Source: Acanthaster planci (taxonomy: Eukaryota; Echinodermata; Asteroidea; Valvatida; Acanthasteridae). From it: 62,000 nt of DNA. The stretch's first letter is position 1, and each line of letters opens with the position of its first letter. The notes beneath the pieces are model-generated. The model saw only the letters and a program-made list of their open reading frames with translations. It was not told the DNA's origin and did no database searches. Of this stretch, positions 1-10,532 are shown piece by piece. The stretch is taken from contig NW_019091355.1 of the NCBI RefSeq assembly GCF_001949145.1, forward strand, positions 161,434-223,433, given 5' to 3'. Both the position numbers and the translations under genes were made by a program.

Positions 1-112
1 CGACTGTTAAATGGAATGATGAATTGTTGAAGGATTTTGAAAACAGAAAAAATGATAGTCATGCCGCCCCAGCATCATCAACGTTGAAAAATGCCCGGCA
101 CGAAGTGGTTAA
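1..112. mobile_element. End of a TTAA-flanked (piggyBac-like) element, copy 1
   Basis: The window starts inside this repeat. Bases 1-108 match 43072-43180 closely (shared blocks such as ttttgaaaac and aatgatagtcatgccg), and both end in GAAGTGG followed by TTAA (109-112 here). Inserted in an hnRNP H/F intron. Confidence 0.65.
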
Positions 113-298
113 TGAATGCACAGAGTTTAAGTCAATAATACTGATTTGTCAAAACTGCCCATTTTATGATCGTTCATTTTTGAATATCTCAAATAGTTCA
201 CTTTGTTTTATAAGCAACAGTATTAAGAAGTTTCCCATTTAGTTTTGCAATAGTGTTTCACAATTGAATTTGAACTCTTTTCCTGTGGGATTTCACAG

Positions 299-439
299 TG
301 TTCCGATCTAAGGTCGAGGAGAGGGAATGGGTGATGAAGCGAAGTGGTGCAGCCTCCTTTCAGGATAATGATGCCTGTATTCGTATGAGAGGCATCCCCT
401 ATGAGTGCTCTAAGGAAGAAGTCATGCAGTTCTTTAATG
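299..439 (+). CDS. HNRNPH: hnRNP H/F exon a (end of qRRM1, start of qRRM2)
   Basis: Acceptor TTTCACAG ends at 298 and donor GTATGT starts at 440. The exon enters and leaves in phase 1. It encodes the [10 protein letters not shown] segment and the first strand and helix of qRRM2. Confidence 0.9.
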
Positions 440-3400
440 GTATGTTGGTAACTTCTGGTTACAGAAGTGATTTGTTATTTCACCCATAGTCATGCTGAAA
501 TCTTCATGAAGACAGAACAAATTACAAATTGAAGTACTTAGGGATGTCTTGAAGGCCTTAACCTCTTCCTCATGTTTTCAGTGTCAAAAAGACTCAAAAT
601 CTTTCTGTTATGTGGCACCCATAACAGAATAGATTGCTAAAAAGAAAATCTGTGATGACCATAGCAGAGAAGTTATGACTATGTTAAGCATTATTGTCAA
701 GGCTAGAATTCCAAGCCTGGTTTGGATTTCAGAGTACAATCATAATAGCCAGGTACTTGGCTGTTGCAGCTTTAGAGGCTGATGATAATGTATTATATGC
801 AGACATGACAGAAAATTTTTGTTAGTAAGCATTCATGGACTTCTTTTCAACAGAATGGATCAGTTTACATTTTGGAAAACAGGGTCATAGTCACTGTTAC
901 AAACTCTTGGAAATTGCATAAGGGAGGCAGTATAAACATGTTCAGTCGACTCTCGTTATAACGAACTCCCCGGGACCACGTAGAAACGTTCGTTGTATCC
1001 GAAATTTGTTGTAGGCAGAATGCAGTGCAATGGCTTTGGTGCATTGTTGTACAATGCCATGTACATGCATGCACGTGTATACATGTATGGTCATACACGT
1101 AAACACATGGTGACTTTGGCATAGGAGGGTTAACACAGAAAACACAAACATAGACATGAGATAAATTTTTGTGAATGAAACTACTGAAAAATTTGTGACG
1201 CCAGTGTTTTTCCGACTTGCAACTGCTGCATTCGTATACAATGTACATGTACATGTAGTGGAACGTTCGCGACCCTTTTTGGCAGGAACTGTACTTGGAC
1301 TGGTTGCCGCATTTCCCTCATGCCTTCTTTGGCATTGGTTTGGCCCAGCGGGAACCAGTGTGATGCACTGTGTACGTGTTTTCACCACCGAGATTCGCAA
1401 AGGTTCGTTATAGATGGGTCGTCAACAATGGTTTTTCACGCAACGGAGTCGCGAAAACCATTCGTTGCAACAGAAATTTCGTACAATTCGATTTCACTGT
1501 AACAGATTTTTTTTCTCTATAGAAATGTGCATGTTTTTGCCGGGACCACTGGCTTGTGTTTGTTATAACCAGCATTTTGTTGTAGCCCATTTCGTAATAA
1601 CGAGAGTCGACTATTATTAAACACTTTGACAACTCAACCATTGTATGTATGCCACCTTCTCCTGTTCACTGCTCAGATCTTGTGGCCTTCTTTTGGTCTG
1701 GGATTCTCCCTGCATTGTTTTAGCAATGCTGAAAGTGACCTGAACTTGCCAAAAGAAGGACACATGTAGTCTTTGACACTCAAAACATAATGGACATATC
1801 AGGAGTTCCTGTTGCATCAGTTTTCAGAAATCACAGATTTTGGATGGGGAAGAAAACCCTGATGTGCATCACTTCATAATTTTCTGAAATGGGTTGATCT
1901 CTTATAAAAGATTATGTTAATTAGAGATTTACACTCCCGTCACATGAGCACCTTTTCAGTAAAGTCAGTTCATAAGCTTCTTGGCTTCACCTTGATCTAA
2001 ACTGTTGTAGCTCTGCATTTTGGTTTTGATAAGACTTTGTGTGTACATGTAGTCACATCCTATGAAATAGTTGCTGGTGTCCGTATCCTCATTGCCACAT
2101 TCAAAGCATTAATTGTGCATTGACTGACAGTGCACTTCGAATAGTAGAATTTGTCTGAATACTCCCCAGTGGCATTGGTGCATAGCAAACACACACTCCC
2201 CTTGATGTCCATTTATGTTCTGTATCTTCCACCACGGTTCATCGCTCATACAAAAGCTATGACACAAATGTGATCAAACTCGGCAAAGCAGAGTGTTTAA
2301 ATATTTTGCATTTTGATGAAGTCATCATGACGTTTAATAATTTCATGACATTATTTGATGATGAACAGTGTGGATTTTATGCAAAATAAGTTCATGTCTG
2401 GGGTTTTGATTTAATGTGAATGCCTTTCATCCTACAGGTTGTCAAAGTATTGACCAATTGCCTCCTATCTTTTTCCTCTTATTTTTGTCTCCTTTCCCGT
2501 ATGGGTACCTTATGGACTGGGTGATTGGCTGGGTGGTTTGCCCCCCCAACATGGGTATCTACTTGCTGGCCGGGGTGTGTCATCCGGGTGGTATCGGGCG
2601 ACGGGGGTACATGGTGGCTCCCTACAGGGTTGGAGATTGTGGCGAATGGGATAACACTGCCTACAGACCAGGAGGGGAAGTGTACCGGGGATGCCTTTGT
2701 GCAATTTGCATCAAAGGAGCTGGCAGAGAAGGCTTTGCAAAAACATATGCATAAACTGGGGCACAGGTGGGGATTGGAATAGCGGTGGGGTAGCTACCGT
2801 TATAATGTATTCACTATTGTGTGTGCTTACATAGCTCTCTTGGGTCTCTGTATTAGCTCTTTTCAAGTTCAATTTTGACCCAATTTTAAATGATTTGAAA
2901 AATCAGTACTTTTCTTGCGGTTTATTTTAAGGTCACATGGTTGGTCTTCCGGTTTCCTGCTACTGGTTTTGTTGGCTTCTGTAGAAGTATGTCAGTTCCT
3001 GGTATCTGTTTGAAATAGTGTACAAAAAGCAGATGTACAACCTGAAAAAATATGATGAAACAGTTCCAATGTCAGAGCCTAAAATAGACATTTAACAAAA
3101 ATATATACAAAGTAAACACTATCTGGACATATTTCCTGTCCCATGTGCATGTATATATCCTGTCCTATTACGATGAATTAGGAAATGTTTCTAATAGGAA
3201 TTTCTTCATAAGAAAAACGGAAGAAATGTATTGTTTAAAGGTTTCAACTTACTGCCCTACTAGATGTGTTTGATCAAAAGCTGTGTGAGTTACCTCTTTT
3301 ACTTTGAATATTTTGTCTGTTTGGTACTTTCTGCCTTCAGGGGTGACTTGAAACCATCATCAAAGAGAAAGATAATATGCTGACAGCATGATTTGGATGG

Positions 3401-6400
3401 AAGGGTTGTGTCCCAAAAATAGCTTACACAACTACTTCCTGCTTCATGGAAATATACTTGTAATGCACATGCACATGATTATTATGCAAATTATCTTTGA
3501 ATTTCATAATCGGCACATTTGCATTCAAGTCATCATTTGACTTAAACATATACCAGGAAGTGATGTAATTACTATAAGAATGTGTTTGGTTCTCCCTCTT
3601 CTGTGTATTGTGTGTCTCTTTTGTATTGTCTGTCTTTCGTTGTCTAGTTTTGACTGTCATTTATTTTTTTTTCTTTGTTTTTTATCTCAGTTTCAAATAA
3701 TAGTATTCATACGTTTAATCGGTTTAGTTACATACTTACGTAGATGTTATATACTTACGTAGATGTAAACATGGTTTTATATCAACACACACAATCGCAA
3801 TGACATCAACACACACCCTATCGACATTATCAACACACACCCTAGCAATGAAATTCCAAAATTCCTATCCTTGTGGAGACATGGCTTTGTTCTCCAGTAC
3901 TAACACAGTCGCGTGTGAAATGAGGTTTCGAAATGCTCCCATTTCAATATGAATCACTCTCCTGGGCACAAGTTTGGACCGAAAGTCCCTCATATGAAAC
4001 ACTTTGCAACTGATTCTTAGGTATTAAAAAATTCTCCCTTTTGAGCGATTTCCAAATATCAGTTTCATGAAATCCTTGTGAAGACCTACATGTGTACACC
4101 TTTAGAAATTCCTTGCGGAGACCTATTCAACCCATTCTCCTGGGTCTCCACAAGGCACCATATACCGAAAACCTATGTGCTCTTGTCAATCACTCACATA
4201 AAATATACATGCAAGTTTGCCAACTGGTTCCAGGGTGGAAAAGGCAGTAACAAGAAATGAATTATTTACTTGTAAATTCAGTTATTTCCAAAGTGTTCCG
4301 GTTTCCTAAAACAAAGTGTCATTCCAGGGTATTTTACATGCACATACATTTGAGTTTTTGCAGTTTCATTGTTGCTGCAGCCTAATTTGTGGCAATTTGT
4401 TTGGTTTTTGTCTTTTAAGGGACTAACTTTTCTGTATTTAATGTACGATTTTTTAGTTTCAGTGTCACAAAGTGCTGTTCCTGCAGTGAAGAAATATAGT
4501 TCTTTGGAGTAGCAGATAAATTACTGAAACTTCCAAATGATCAATTCGTTCATTTAATCAACAGATGAAAAATCATTGACTTCTTGTCCACATATTTTTT
4601 GTTTCTTAGACAAAATAAAACATTTCTAGTTGCCTGTTGGTTTGTGTCATGGTATTGAGAAATGATATAACATTTTTGCTACGTATGATTGCATCTGGTC
4701 TTCCACACTTAGGATTTTCTTAGGGAAAATTATTCAGACCTACATGTACTTTCCCTTTTATGTTTACATTTAAGGCATTTTTACACTTACTATGTGAACA
4801 GTTTTTAGATATGTATTAAAGTGCCCTTCCTGACTTGAAAGTGAGCCAGATGGGCCTCTGGTGGATTCAAACCCCCATCCTTCATTTTTTGGGGGCAGAC
4901 ACTTCACCCAAAATTATCTAATCGTCAGGAAGGGTAAATTGCAGTGTATATGATCCATGAATGAACATATCACTTTCCCGGTTATGTCCCTAGATATGTG
5001 GAAATCTTCCATAGTAGTATGGATGAAATTCGTCGAGTTGTGAATGCCAACAAGTTTGCTCGTGCCTTCCAGAGACCTGGTCCCTATGATCGCTATGGAG
5101 GTGGGGCTATGTTTGGTGGCAGAGGTAGGGGGCCATCCAGTTCAGGTTTTGAACGACGCTACAGATTTGATGGTAAGCCATTTAGGAGTTGTAAGCCAGC
5201 TTTAAAAAGTCCAGAAAATTCTCTAGAAAATTAATTTTGCCAGATAGGCTAGAGAGTAGAGACCTCTTTGTGTAGCACTTGACTGTTTGAGTTGAAGCAA
5301 ACCCTGCTCAAGGATATAAAGTGAAAAGTCGACAGCAGAATTACACAAGTTACATGATTATGACTCTTCAAAATGCCAACCTCAAACTCTGCTAAGTGTG
5401 GGTCTGCAATTCATTACTTTGGCAGGTTTTGGGGGTGGATATGAGGATAACTTCTACGGCGTGGACAACTATGGATTTGGTGGTGGCAGCGGTGGTAGCA
5501 GTTTTGGAATAGGCGGGATGATGAATCGACGGGGGAGGGGAATGAGAGGCATGGGAATGAGAGGTGAGTGGAAGAAACCATGGTGAGAGTTGAGATGTAT
5601 GTGTGTAAGGGTAACAGAGTTAATCTGAGTAATCTTAGTAAGTAGGTGAAGGCTTACCCCAGTCTGATAAAGTCATCCGTGGCAAAGGCACGATAGGCAT
5701 GATAGCCTCATTTCAGATAGGAATTTCAAAATGAAATGCCACCATCTGATGATGACGATATCTAGGTAGGTAAGAAATTCTTGACCAGGCATGTGTTCTG
5801 ATTTCTCACTCTTCAGTTAGTAGTTACAAGGCAGTTCCATTTGTTAAGCAGGAAAATACATGAAGAAACAATAAACAAATTGGATTGTTTGTTATAGGTG
5901 GCTTTGGCAGAGGAGGTGGTGGTGGTGGTGGTGGTGGTGGTGGATTTGGCTACGGTGGTAGCGGAGGAGGGTTAGGTGGACCAGGAGGTGATAGCATGGG
6001 ACCAGTCTTCCAGAGTCAAACAGGTCATTCTATTCATATGAGAGGATTACCCTTCAGTGCTACAGAGGAGCATATTATGGAGGTAAGAACATTCGTATTT
6101 GCTGTAAACACCTCAGTTCCAAAGCCCAAATACATTGTCACCCTCCAAAATTACAAGAATCCAAATAGAAAGCAGGATGGACTTTGTAGCAGATTGGAGG
6201 TAAGAACATTCGTATTTGCTGTAAACACCTCAGTTCCAAAGCCCAAATACATTGTCACCCTCCAAAATTACAAGAATCCAAATAGAAAGCAGGATGGACT
6301 TTGTAGCAGATTGCAAGATTGGAAACAGACACTTTAGTCTGAGTGAGGAGTTCCTAAGTATTAAGTCACACTGCTTACAGTTCTGTGAATTTAAACCACA

Positions 6401-8341
6401 TTCTGTATTCTGATAAAACTCTTTGCCAATTGTGTTCAGTGGTTTGGCAAGTCAGCTGTTCCCTGCCGAGTTGTTATCAAATATAACAGCAAAGGTCAAC
6501 CGTCGGGGGAGGCAGATGTTGACTTCATCCGTCACAGAGATGCTGTAGCAGCTATGGGGAAGGACAAGGAACATATGATGCACCGTTACATTGAGCTCTT
6601 CTTGAACTCGGAAGAAGATGGGGAAGATGGAGATGGTGGCTATGGTGATATGCCAAGGATGCAGTCTGGAATGGGAGGCACGTTGATTGCTCACAGAATA
6701 TTAAGCGATAGAAAATTGTTTTACTAAACACTCTGAAGTCAAACTTTAAATGGTAAAAGAAAATGTTTGAGTTCTTTGGATTTAGAATACATGCATGTAC
6801 TCGTGTTCTGTCATTAATTTCTATCATCGTGCGGTGAATGTACTCATTCTTGCACAGGAAGTGGAGGTGGCAGTTACGGAGGTGGAAGTTCACAGGTCGG
6901 AAGTCAAGGTGGTGGATTTGGTAACCAAGGTAATGGCTTTGGTAACCAGTCAAGTGGTATGAGATCTGGAAGTGGATATACAAGCTTTGAGAGCCAGGGA
7001 GGGACAGGATTCCAGGGTGAGAATTCATCCGCGTTTCTGAAATTGAGGTAGCTCTTCTTTGTACCCCTAAATGTGACTGGTCCAGTAAATCATTTGGGGG
7101 GGGCATATTTCCTTTGTAAACTGCTAAAAACGGAATGTGCTTAGAGAGTATCCCTGTGGAATGGATCATAGCACCTGCAATGTCATGCCTGCTTTGGGCT
7201 GACAAAGGAGCATGGAAGGTAATATACATACAAATCAATTTATTACCCTTGTTTGTCAGTAAGATCAGGGCTTGAACTGAATGATGACCATGACAGCCAG
7301 TGACTATCGTTGCTCTTCTTACTGGCAGACGTGCCCCACAAAATAATCGTCCTCTTCATGGCCAGTTTTCTTTTGCCTAATATTTACCTTGGCAGTCGTG
7401 CCCTTTTTACAAGCCCATTAAAGCCAATACAATCCATTTAAGTTGACTTAACAATTTGGCACTGTATTTCGATGTCATGTGAGCCCAATGGGTTGTCCTA
7501 AATGTCTCTGAATCAGTCACACATACGTGGCCAAATAAATGACATGAACACAACCTGAATCTAGCTTCACGATCCCAATGCATGGTACTAATCCACAACT
7601 TACATGTACATATGTACATGTACATCACTGCCCGCACTTCACGTTCTTTCGGAATGTGTCGATACTTCAAGCAGCGATGCTTTCGCCAGAAATATGAATG
7701 TCTGTATTTGTTCACCCACTGTCTAGTTGGTGAATGCACAGCAGATCAGACATGCAAAGCTAATCGACTTTCTCTTTCTCAGCACTTGCACGTGTGGTGA
7801 GATTACCCACTGATGTTTGGGTACATATTCGAGGAATTCAAGAAAAGCATGCATGATTTTTCGGATTGTCACAATTTTAAGATGAATAACCCATTTACTC
7901 CAGCATTCCGAGGTGACAACAAAAAGCAGAAAATCAAAACTGCCATGCAGGAGAGATTATAGCTGGCGGCCCAAACCGGAAAAGTCAGGCAAGCAATGCA
8001 ACAAATTTGATTTGCTTTTCTGGTAAGACCCTCACCCAGTGCAGATGTACTACAGGGATTCAGATATTTATTACTTTTTGCATTCAGCATTCACTCCTCA
8101 ACTGCAGATATTATTTGGCCTTTGTTCCCTACCCACTGGCCATGGTTTTCCTCTATAATTTTACGTAATTCAAGGCCAAAGTGGCTTTGCCCAAAGTATT
8201 ACTAAATTCAAGGCCTATTCTTAGGAATGAATTATATGAACCAATGAGATTATTTTGTTTGCAGGGAACCAGGGAGGTGGGAGCTCCAGTTCTTTCTACT
8301 CTGGGGGTTCTGGAGGGTCTGGATTTAACCAGGGATTCTAA
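299..8341 (+). CDS. HNRNPH: hnRNP H/F-type splicing regulator, 3' eight exons (partial)
   Basis: Nuclear RNA-binding protein of the hnRNP H/F family. These proteins bind G-runs in pre-mRNA through quasi-RRMs and control exon choice and polyadenylation. Exons join in frame: 299-439, 2628-2766, 4994-5172, 5426-5563, 5898-6082, 6440-6677, 6858-7016, 8265-8341, giving about 418 residues to a TAA stop. Visible in order: the end of qRRM1 ([10 protein letters not shown]), qRRM2 ([19 protein letters not shown], then [15 protein letters not shown] and RYVEIFHSS), a QRPGPYDR motif typical of hnRNP H, a Gly/Tyr-rich linker, qRRM3 ([18 protein letters not shown], then GEADVDF and [10 protein letters not shown]) and a Gly/Ser/Asn-rich tail. 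The first coding exons lie left of the window. Human HNRNPH1 is about 449 aa, so most of the protein is here. H versus F paralogy cannot be decided for an invertebrate. Confidence 0.93.
944..1612. mobile_element. Non-autonomous DNA transposon with 22-bp terminal inverted repeats
   Basis: Left end AGTCGACTCTCGTTATAACG (944 onward) is repeated inverted at 1591-1612 with one mismatch over 22 bp. The interior holds no transposase; open frames are short and lack family motifs. The ends resemble pogo/Tigger-like elements, but the class is inferred only. Lies in an hnRNP H/F intron. Confidence 0.7.
2628..2766 (+). CDS. HNRNPH: hnRNP H/F exon b (qRRM2 core)
   Basis: Acceptor CCCTACAG ends at 2627 and donor GTGGGG starts at 2767. 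The joined reading runs [15 protein letters not shown], then [17 protein letters not shown], matching qRRM2 of hnRNP H. The preceding 130 bases carry many G-runs. Confidence 0.9.
3781..3852. repeat. 24-bp tandem repeat, three copies
   Basis: Units start atcaacacacac at 3781, 3805 and 3829, in an hnRNP H/F intron. Confidence 0.75.
4824..4934. repeat. tRNA-like or SINE-like fragment with 11-bp perfect inverted ends
   Basis: CCCTTCCTGAC (4824-4834) pairs with GTCAGGAAGGG (4924-4934). Between them, the minus strand reads GGGTTTGAATCCACC, close to a polymerase III B box. It lies 60 bases before the acceptor of exon 4994. Confidence 0.4.
4994..5172 (+). CDS. HNRNPH: hnRNP H/F exon c (end of qRRM2 and linker)
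   Basis: Acceptor GTCCCTAG ends at 4993 and donor GTAAGC starts at 5173. It encodes [14 protein letters not shown], closing qRRM2, then [12 protein letters not shown] at the start of the glycine-rich linker. Confidence 0.92.
5426..5563 (+). CDS. HNRNPH: hnRNP H/F exon d (Gly/Tyr/Arg-rich linker)
   Basis: Acceptor TTGGCAG and donor GTGAGT. It encodes a low-complexity [17 protein letters not shown] segment and an [12 protein letters not shown] arginine-glycine stretch. Such sequence is expected between qRRM2 and qRRM3. Confidence 0.85.
5898..6082 (+). CDS. HNRNPH: hnRNP H/F exon e (poly-Gly and start of qRRM3)
   Basis: Acceptor TTATAG ends at 5897 and donor GTAAGAAC starts at 6083. A GGT microsatellite (about 5915-5943) encodes a run of about 11 glycines. 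[19 protein letters not shown] opens qRRM3. The donor is duplicated 117 bp downstream; an alternative end at 6199 would stay in phase. Confidence 0.88.
6078..6311. repeat. 117-bp tandem duplication including a 5' splice site
   Basis: Two essentially identical copies: GTAAGAACATTCG recurs at 6083 and 6200, a period of 117. The first copy begins exactly at the exon-intron border of the hnRNP H/F exon ending at 6082. Confidence 0.93.
6440..6677 (+). CDS. HNRNPH: hnRNP H/F exon f (qRRM3 core, acidic linker)
   Basis: Acceptor GTGTTCAG ends at 6439. It encodes [26 protein letters not shown] and [13 protein letters not shown]. Keeping frame with the next exon requires a GC donor (GGGAG then GCACGT) at 6678; no nearby GT site gives the right phase. 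Confidence 0.85.
6858..7016 (+). CDS. HNRNPH: hnRNP H/F exon g (Gly/Ser-rich tail)
   Basis: Acceptor TTGCACAG and donor GTGAGA. It encodes a low-complexity tail of Gly, Ser, Asn and Gln (for example [17 protein letters not shown]), usual for the C-terminal region of this family. Confidence 0.85.
8265..8341 (+). CDS. HNRNPH: hnRNP H/F last coding exon
   Basis: Acceptor TTTGCAG ends at 8264. The reading [15 protein letters not shown] continues to SGFNQGF and a TAA stop at 8339-8341. Confidence 0.87.
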
Positions 8342-10302
8342 ACAAAATCTGAGTGAGAAAACCAGAACATGAAGACGTCAAGAATGAAGCCATTTGTTCT
8401 GCCAGTTTGAATTTTTACATTTGTTAGTTGAATCTTTTTTGTGTACATAATACATGGTGTAGTCCTGATCATGCTAGCGTATCTTTTATTTGCGCACTGT
8501 AGTCTGAAATTTTGTGATATTTTTCTTTCTAATACTTAATATGAATTGGCTTAGGATTATTTCCTGTTTAAGAAGTTATCCCATTTGCTGTGCTCATTTA
8601 CGTAATAGCAAACATTGTACATCACAAAAAAGTTAATAGTGGTTCCAGATTCCATGTTAACGGTTTATTTCATTAAAGTGAAATGCAGTTAATGTTAAAC
8701 AGTTTATCCAAACATCTTACAATAACTATTTTTCTGTCTCTTGTTATTTTCTGCATTACAAGAGCTATTGATTTCTCAGTTAGTTTGGGGAATATCCCCT
8801 TACAACAGTATTGAGCCACAGACACGTATTGCAAAATTTCATCTCTGCAAAGCTAAGCCCTGCATTACCTTATGAAATACATGGAGTATTCAGTTTGGAA
8901 ATACCAGAAAGTAGCTCTTTTAGTGAATATTTTAGTGAATATATGGTTGTTTGTCTTGCAGACCCTGTTAACAATTTGTTTTTTTGTTAATGATGTTAAT
9001 GTTTCACCTCGTGACAGCTTGGACAATTGCACTGAATATTTTTGAATTCAGTTTCAAAGATGTATTAATATCAGAGATCATAATTTACAAAAAAAGAATT
9101 CTTGGAATGACAGGTAACAGAGCTAGAGGGCTGTGTGTCTTGTTTGCATCATTCTGAGCATGTCACAAGTAAATTTCAGTAACTATGGCAACAGCAGTTA
9201 GCCTCAAGTTACAACTTTATGACATTTTTGCTGTACAAAAGTCATAATTACAATCTTTCAAGTGAGCAGAAACAAAAATTAAAGTTATGAGAGGTTTCCT
9301 TTAAACATTCCCTACCAGAAATAGTGAAAACATTTTTCTCAACCTTTTTGCTTTGATTGATTTGAAAGCAAATCTTGGCATGGTGAAATTAATTCTGTGA
9401 AGATGTAAATCAATCAGTTACTGTGAATTTAGACAAGTGACATAAAGTGGTATTCCATGCTTGTAAACTAACAAAGGATTTTAAAATTACATAAACACGG
9501 CATGGGACAGCTGTTCAATTTACTTTGTCCACTGATTAAATAAAACGTGAAGCTACATGTAATTCCAAATACTTCAGTTCCAGTCAGTAGTTACTTGATG
9601 GTTGTTACACTGTCCTCAGTCCCGCCACTGCCATTTTTTGTGGCATTGGACAGCGTTTTAAAACAGGGTCCATACACATGAATCTGTTCTTTTTCAAAAT
9701 TAATTATTCCCAAATCCAAAACGATTTTTAAAACTGATTACAACTACAAAAAACACAGGGCAAACTACTGACAAAAACTCTTAAAAAGTAATTTTACCTC
9801 CAATACAATTACGTGTTTAAGTGTAACTGCATATCAGTAAATACAAGTTTGACTTTAGTGACATCAGGATGAACCGGTGTGAGGAATTTTGTTACTGACT
9901 TTTATAGTGTAATTCGACCGCCAGAATTAGAAGCCATTACTGCGGTAGCACAACACTCGTGGACAGGCGGTAAGCGCGGGTTATATGCCTCTTCGACCAA
10001 CAGGGTGTTGTGATTTGCCGAACGCACACACGTGTCAAGCTGAAAAATGTGCGTGAGTGCACTGCCACCACATTTAGGGCGTCTTATCGGATTAGTCTAT
10101 AGATATGAAAATATGCACACTTTAAGTACACGTGACTTGCCAAAAAACCTGAACCACAGCACTGCCTTTCAGTGACATTCCAAGCTTTCAGCATGCACAG
10201 AAAAAATGTTGAAAAGCTAACCGTCTCTTGGAATTCAGTGCTGTACGTGTTCATTTCTACAAGATCAACAACTTGCCCCGATCTGGTACTGATTGTTAAC
10301 AC
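8342..10302. other. Intergenic region between two convergent genes (3' UTRs)
   Basis: This holds the 3' UTR of the plus-strand hnRNP gene and that of the minus-strand RBM22 gene. It is AT-rich and I see no coding potential. ATTAAA at 8672-8677 and AATAAA at 9539-9544 are candidate plus-strand poly(A) signals. No clear canonical signal for RBM22 was seen within about 700 bases of its stop. A piece at 9946-9980 (ctcgtggacaggcggtaag) resembles one at 20150-20170 and is probably a dispersed repeat. Confidence 0.6.
9539..9544 (+). terminator. Candidate poly(A) signal AATAAA, hnRNP H/F
   Basis: AATAAA overlaps an upstream ATTAAA (9535-9540), 1.2 kb after the stop codon. ATTAAA at 8672-8677 is an earlier alternative. 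Confidence 0.4.
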
Positions 10303-10532
10303 CTACTCTTGGGTGGTTCCTGTGCCCATCCGCTGAGGGTCTTGTGATGGGTAATGAACAGCTTGCCCAGGGGGAGGCAGTCCCATTGGTGGTCTGATCC
10401 CAGGGGGAGGAGGTCTGACCCCCGGGGGTGGTGGCCTTACCCCTGGAGGTGGGGGACGCGCTCCAGGATGGAATGGAGGTGGACCACGGTAACCAGGTAG
10501 TGCAGGGAAGCCTGGGGGAGGGAAATCAAAAG
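10303..10532 (-). CDS. RBM22: RBM22 last exon (PPPPG repeats)
   Basis: It encodes [17 protein letters not shown], four RPPPPG-like repeats and [13 protein letters not shown], which matches the vertebrate C-terminus. The stop TAG is at 10305-10303. Confidence 0.93.

Noticed and set aside
942-1413. Open frames of 80-152 residues near 1 kb
   Set aside because: They lie inside the inverted-repeat element and show no transposase motif.
3869-4155. CCTTGTGGAGAC and its inverse as ends of a mobile element
   Set aside because: Only 12 bp, no flanking duplication, and similar words recur nearby in direct order.
6083-6337. Extension of the hnRNP H/F exon through both 117-bp copies to a stop
   Set aside because: Sequence after the GTAAGAAC donor has no match to qRRM3, which resumes at 6440. 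Kept only as a possible alternative donor.
6552-7238. 228-residue minus-strand open frame
   Set aside because: Antisense to hnRNP H/F exons; rich in Ser/His/Leu with no domain. It reflects the Gly-rich coding strand.
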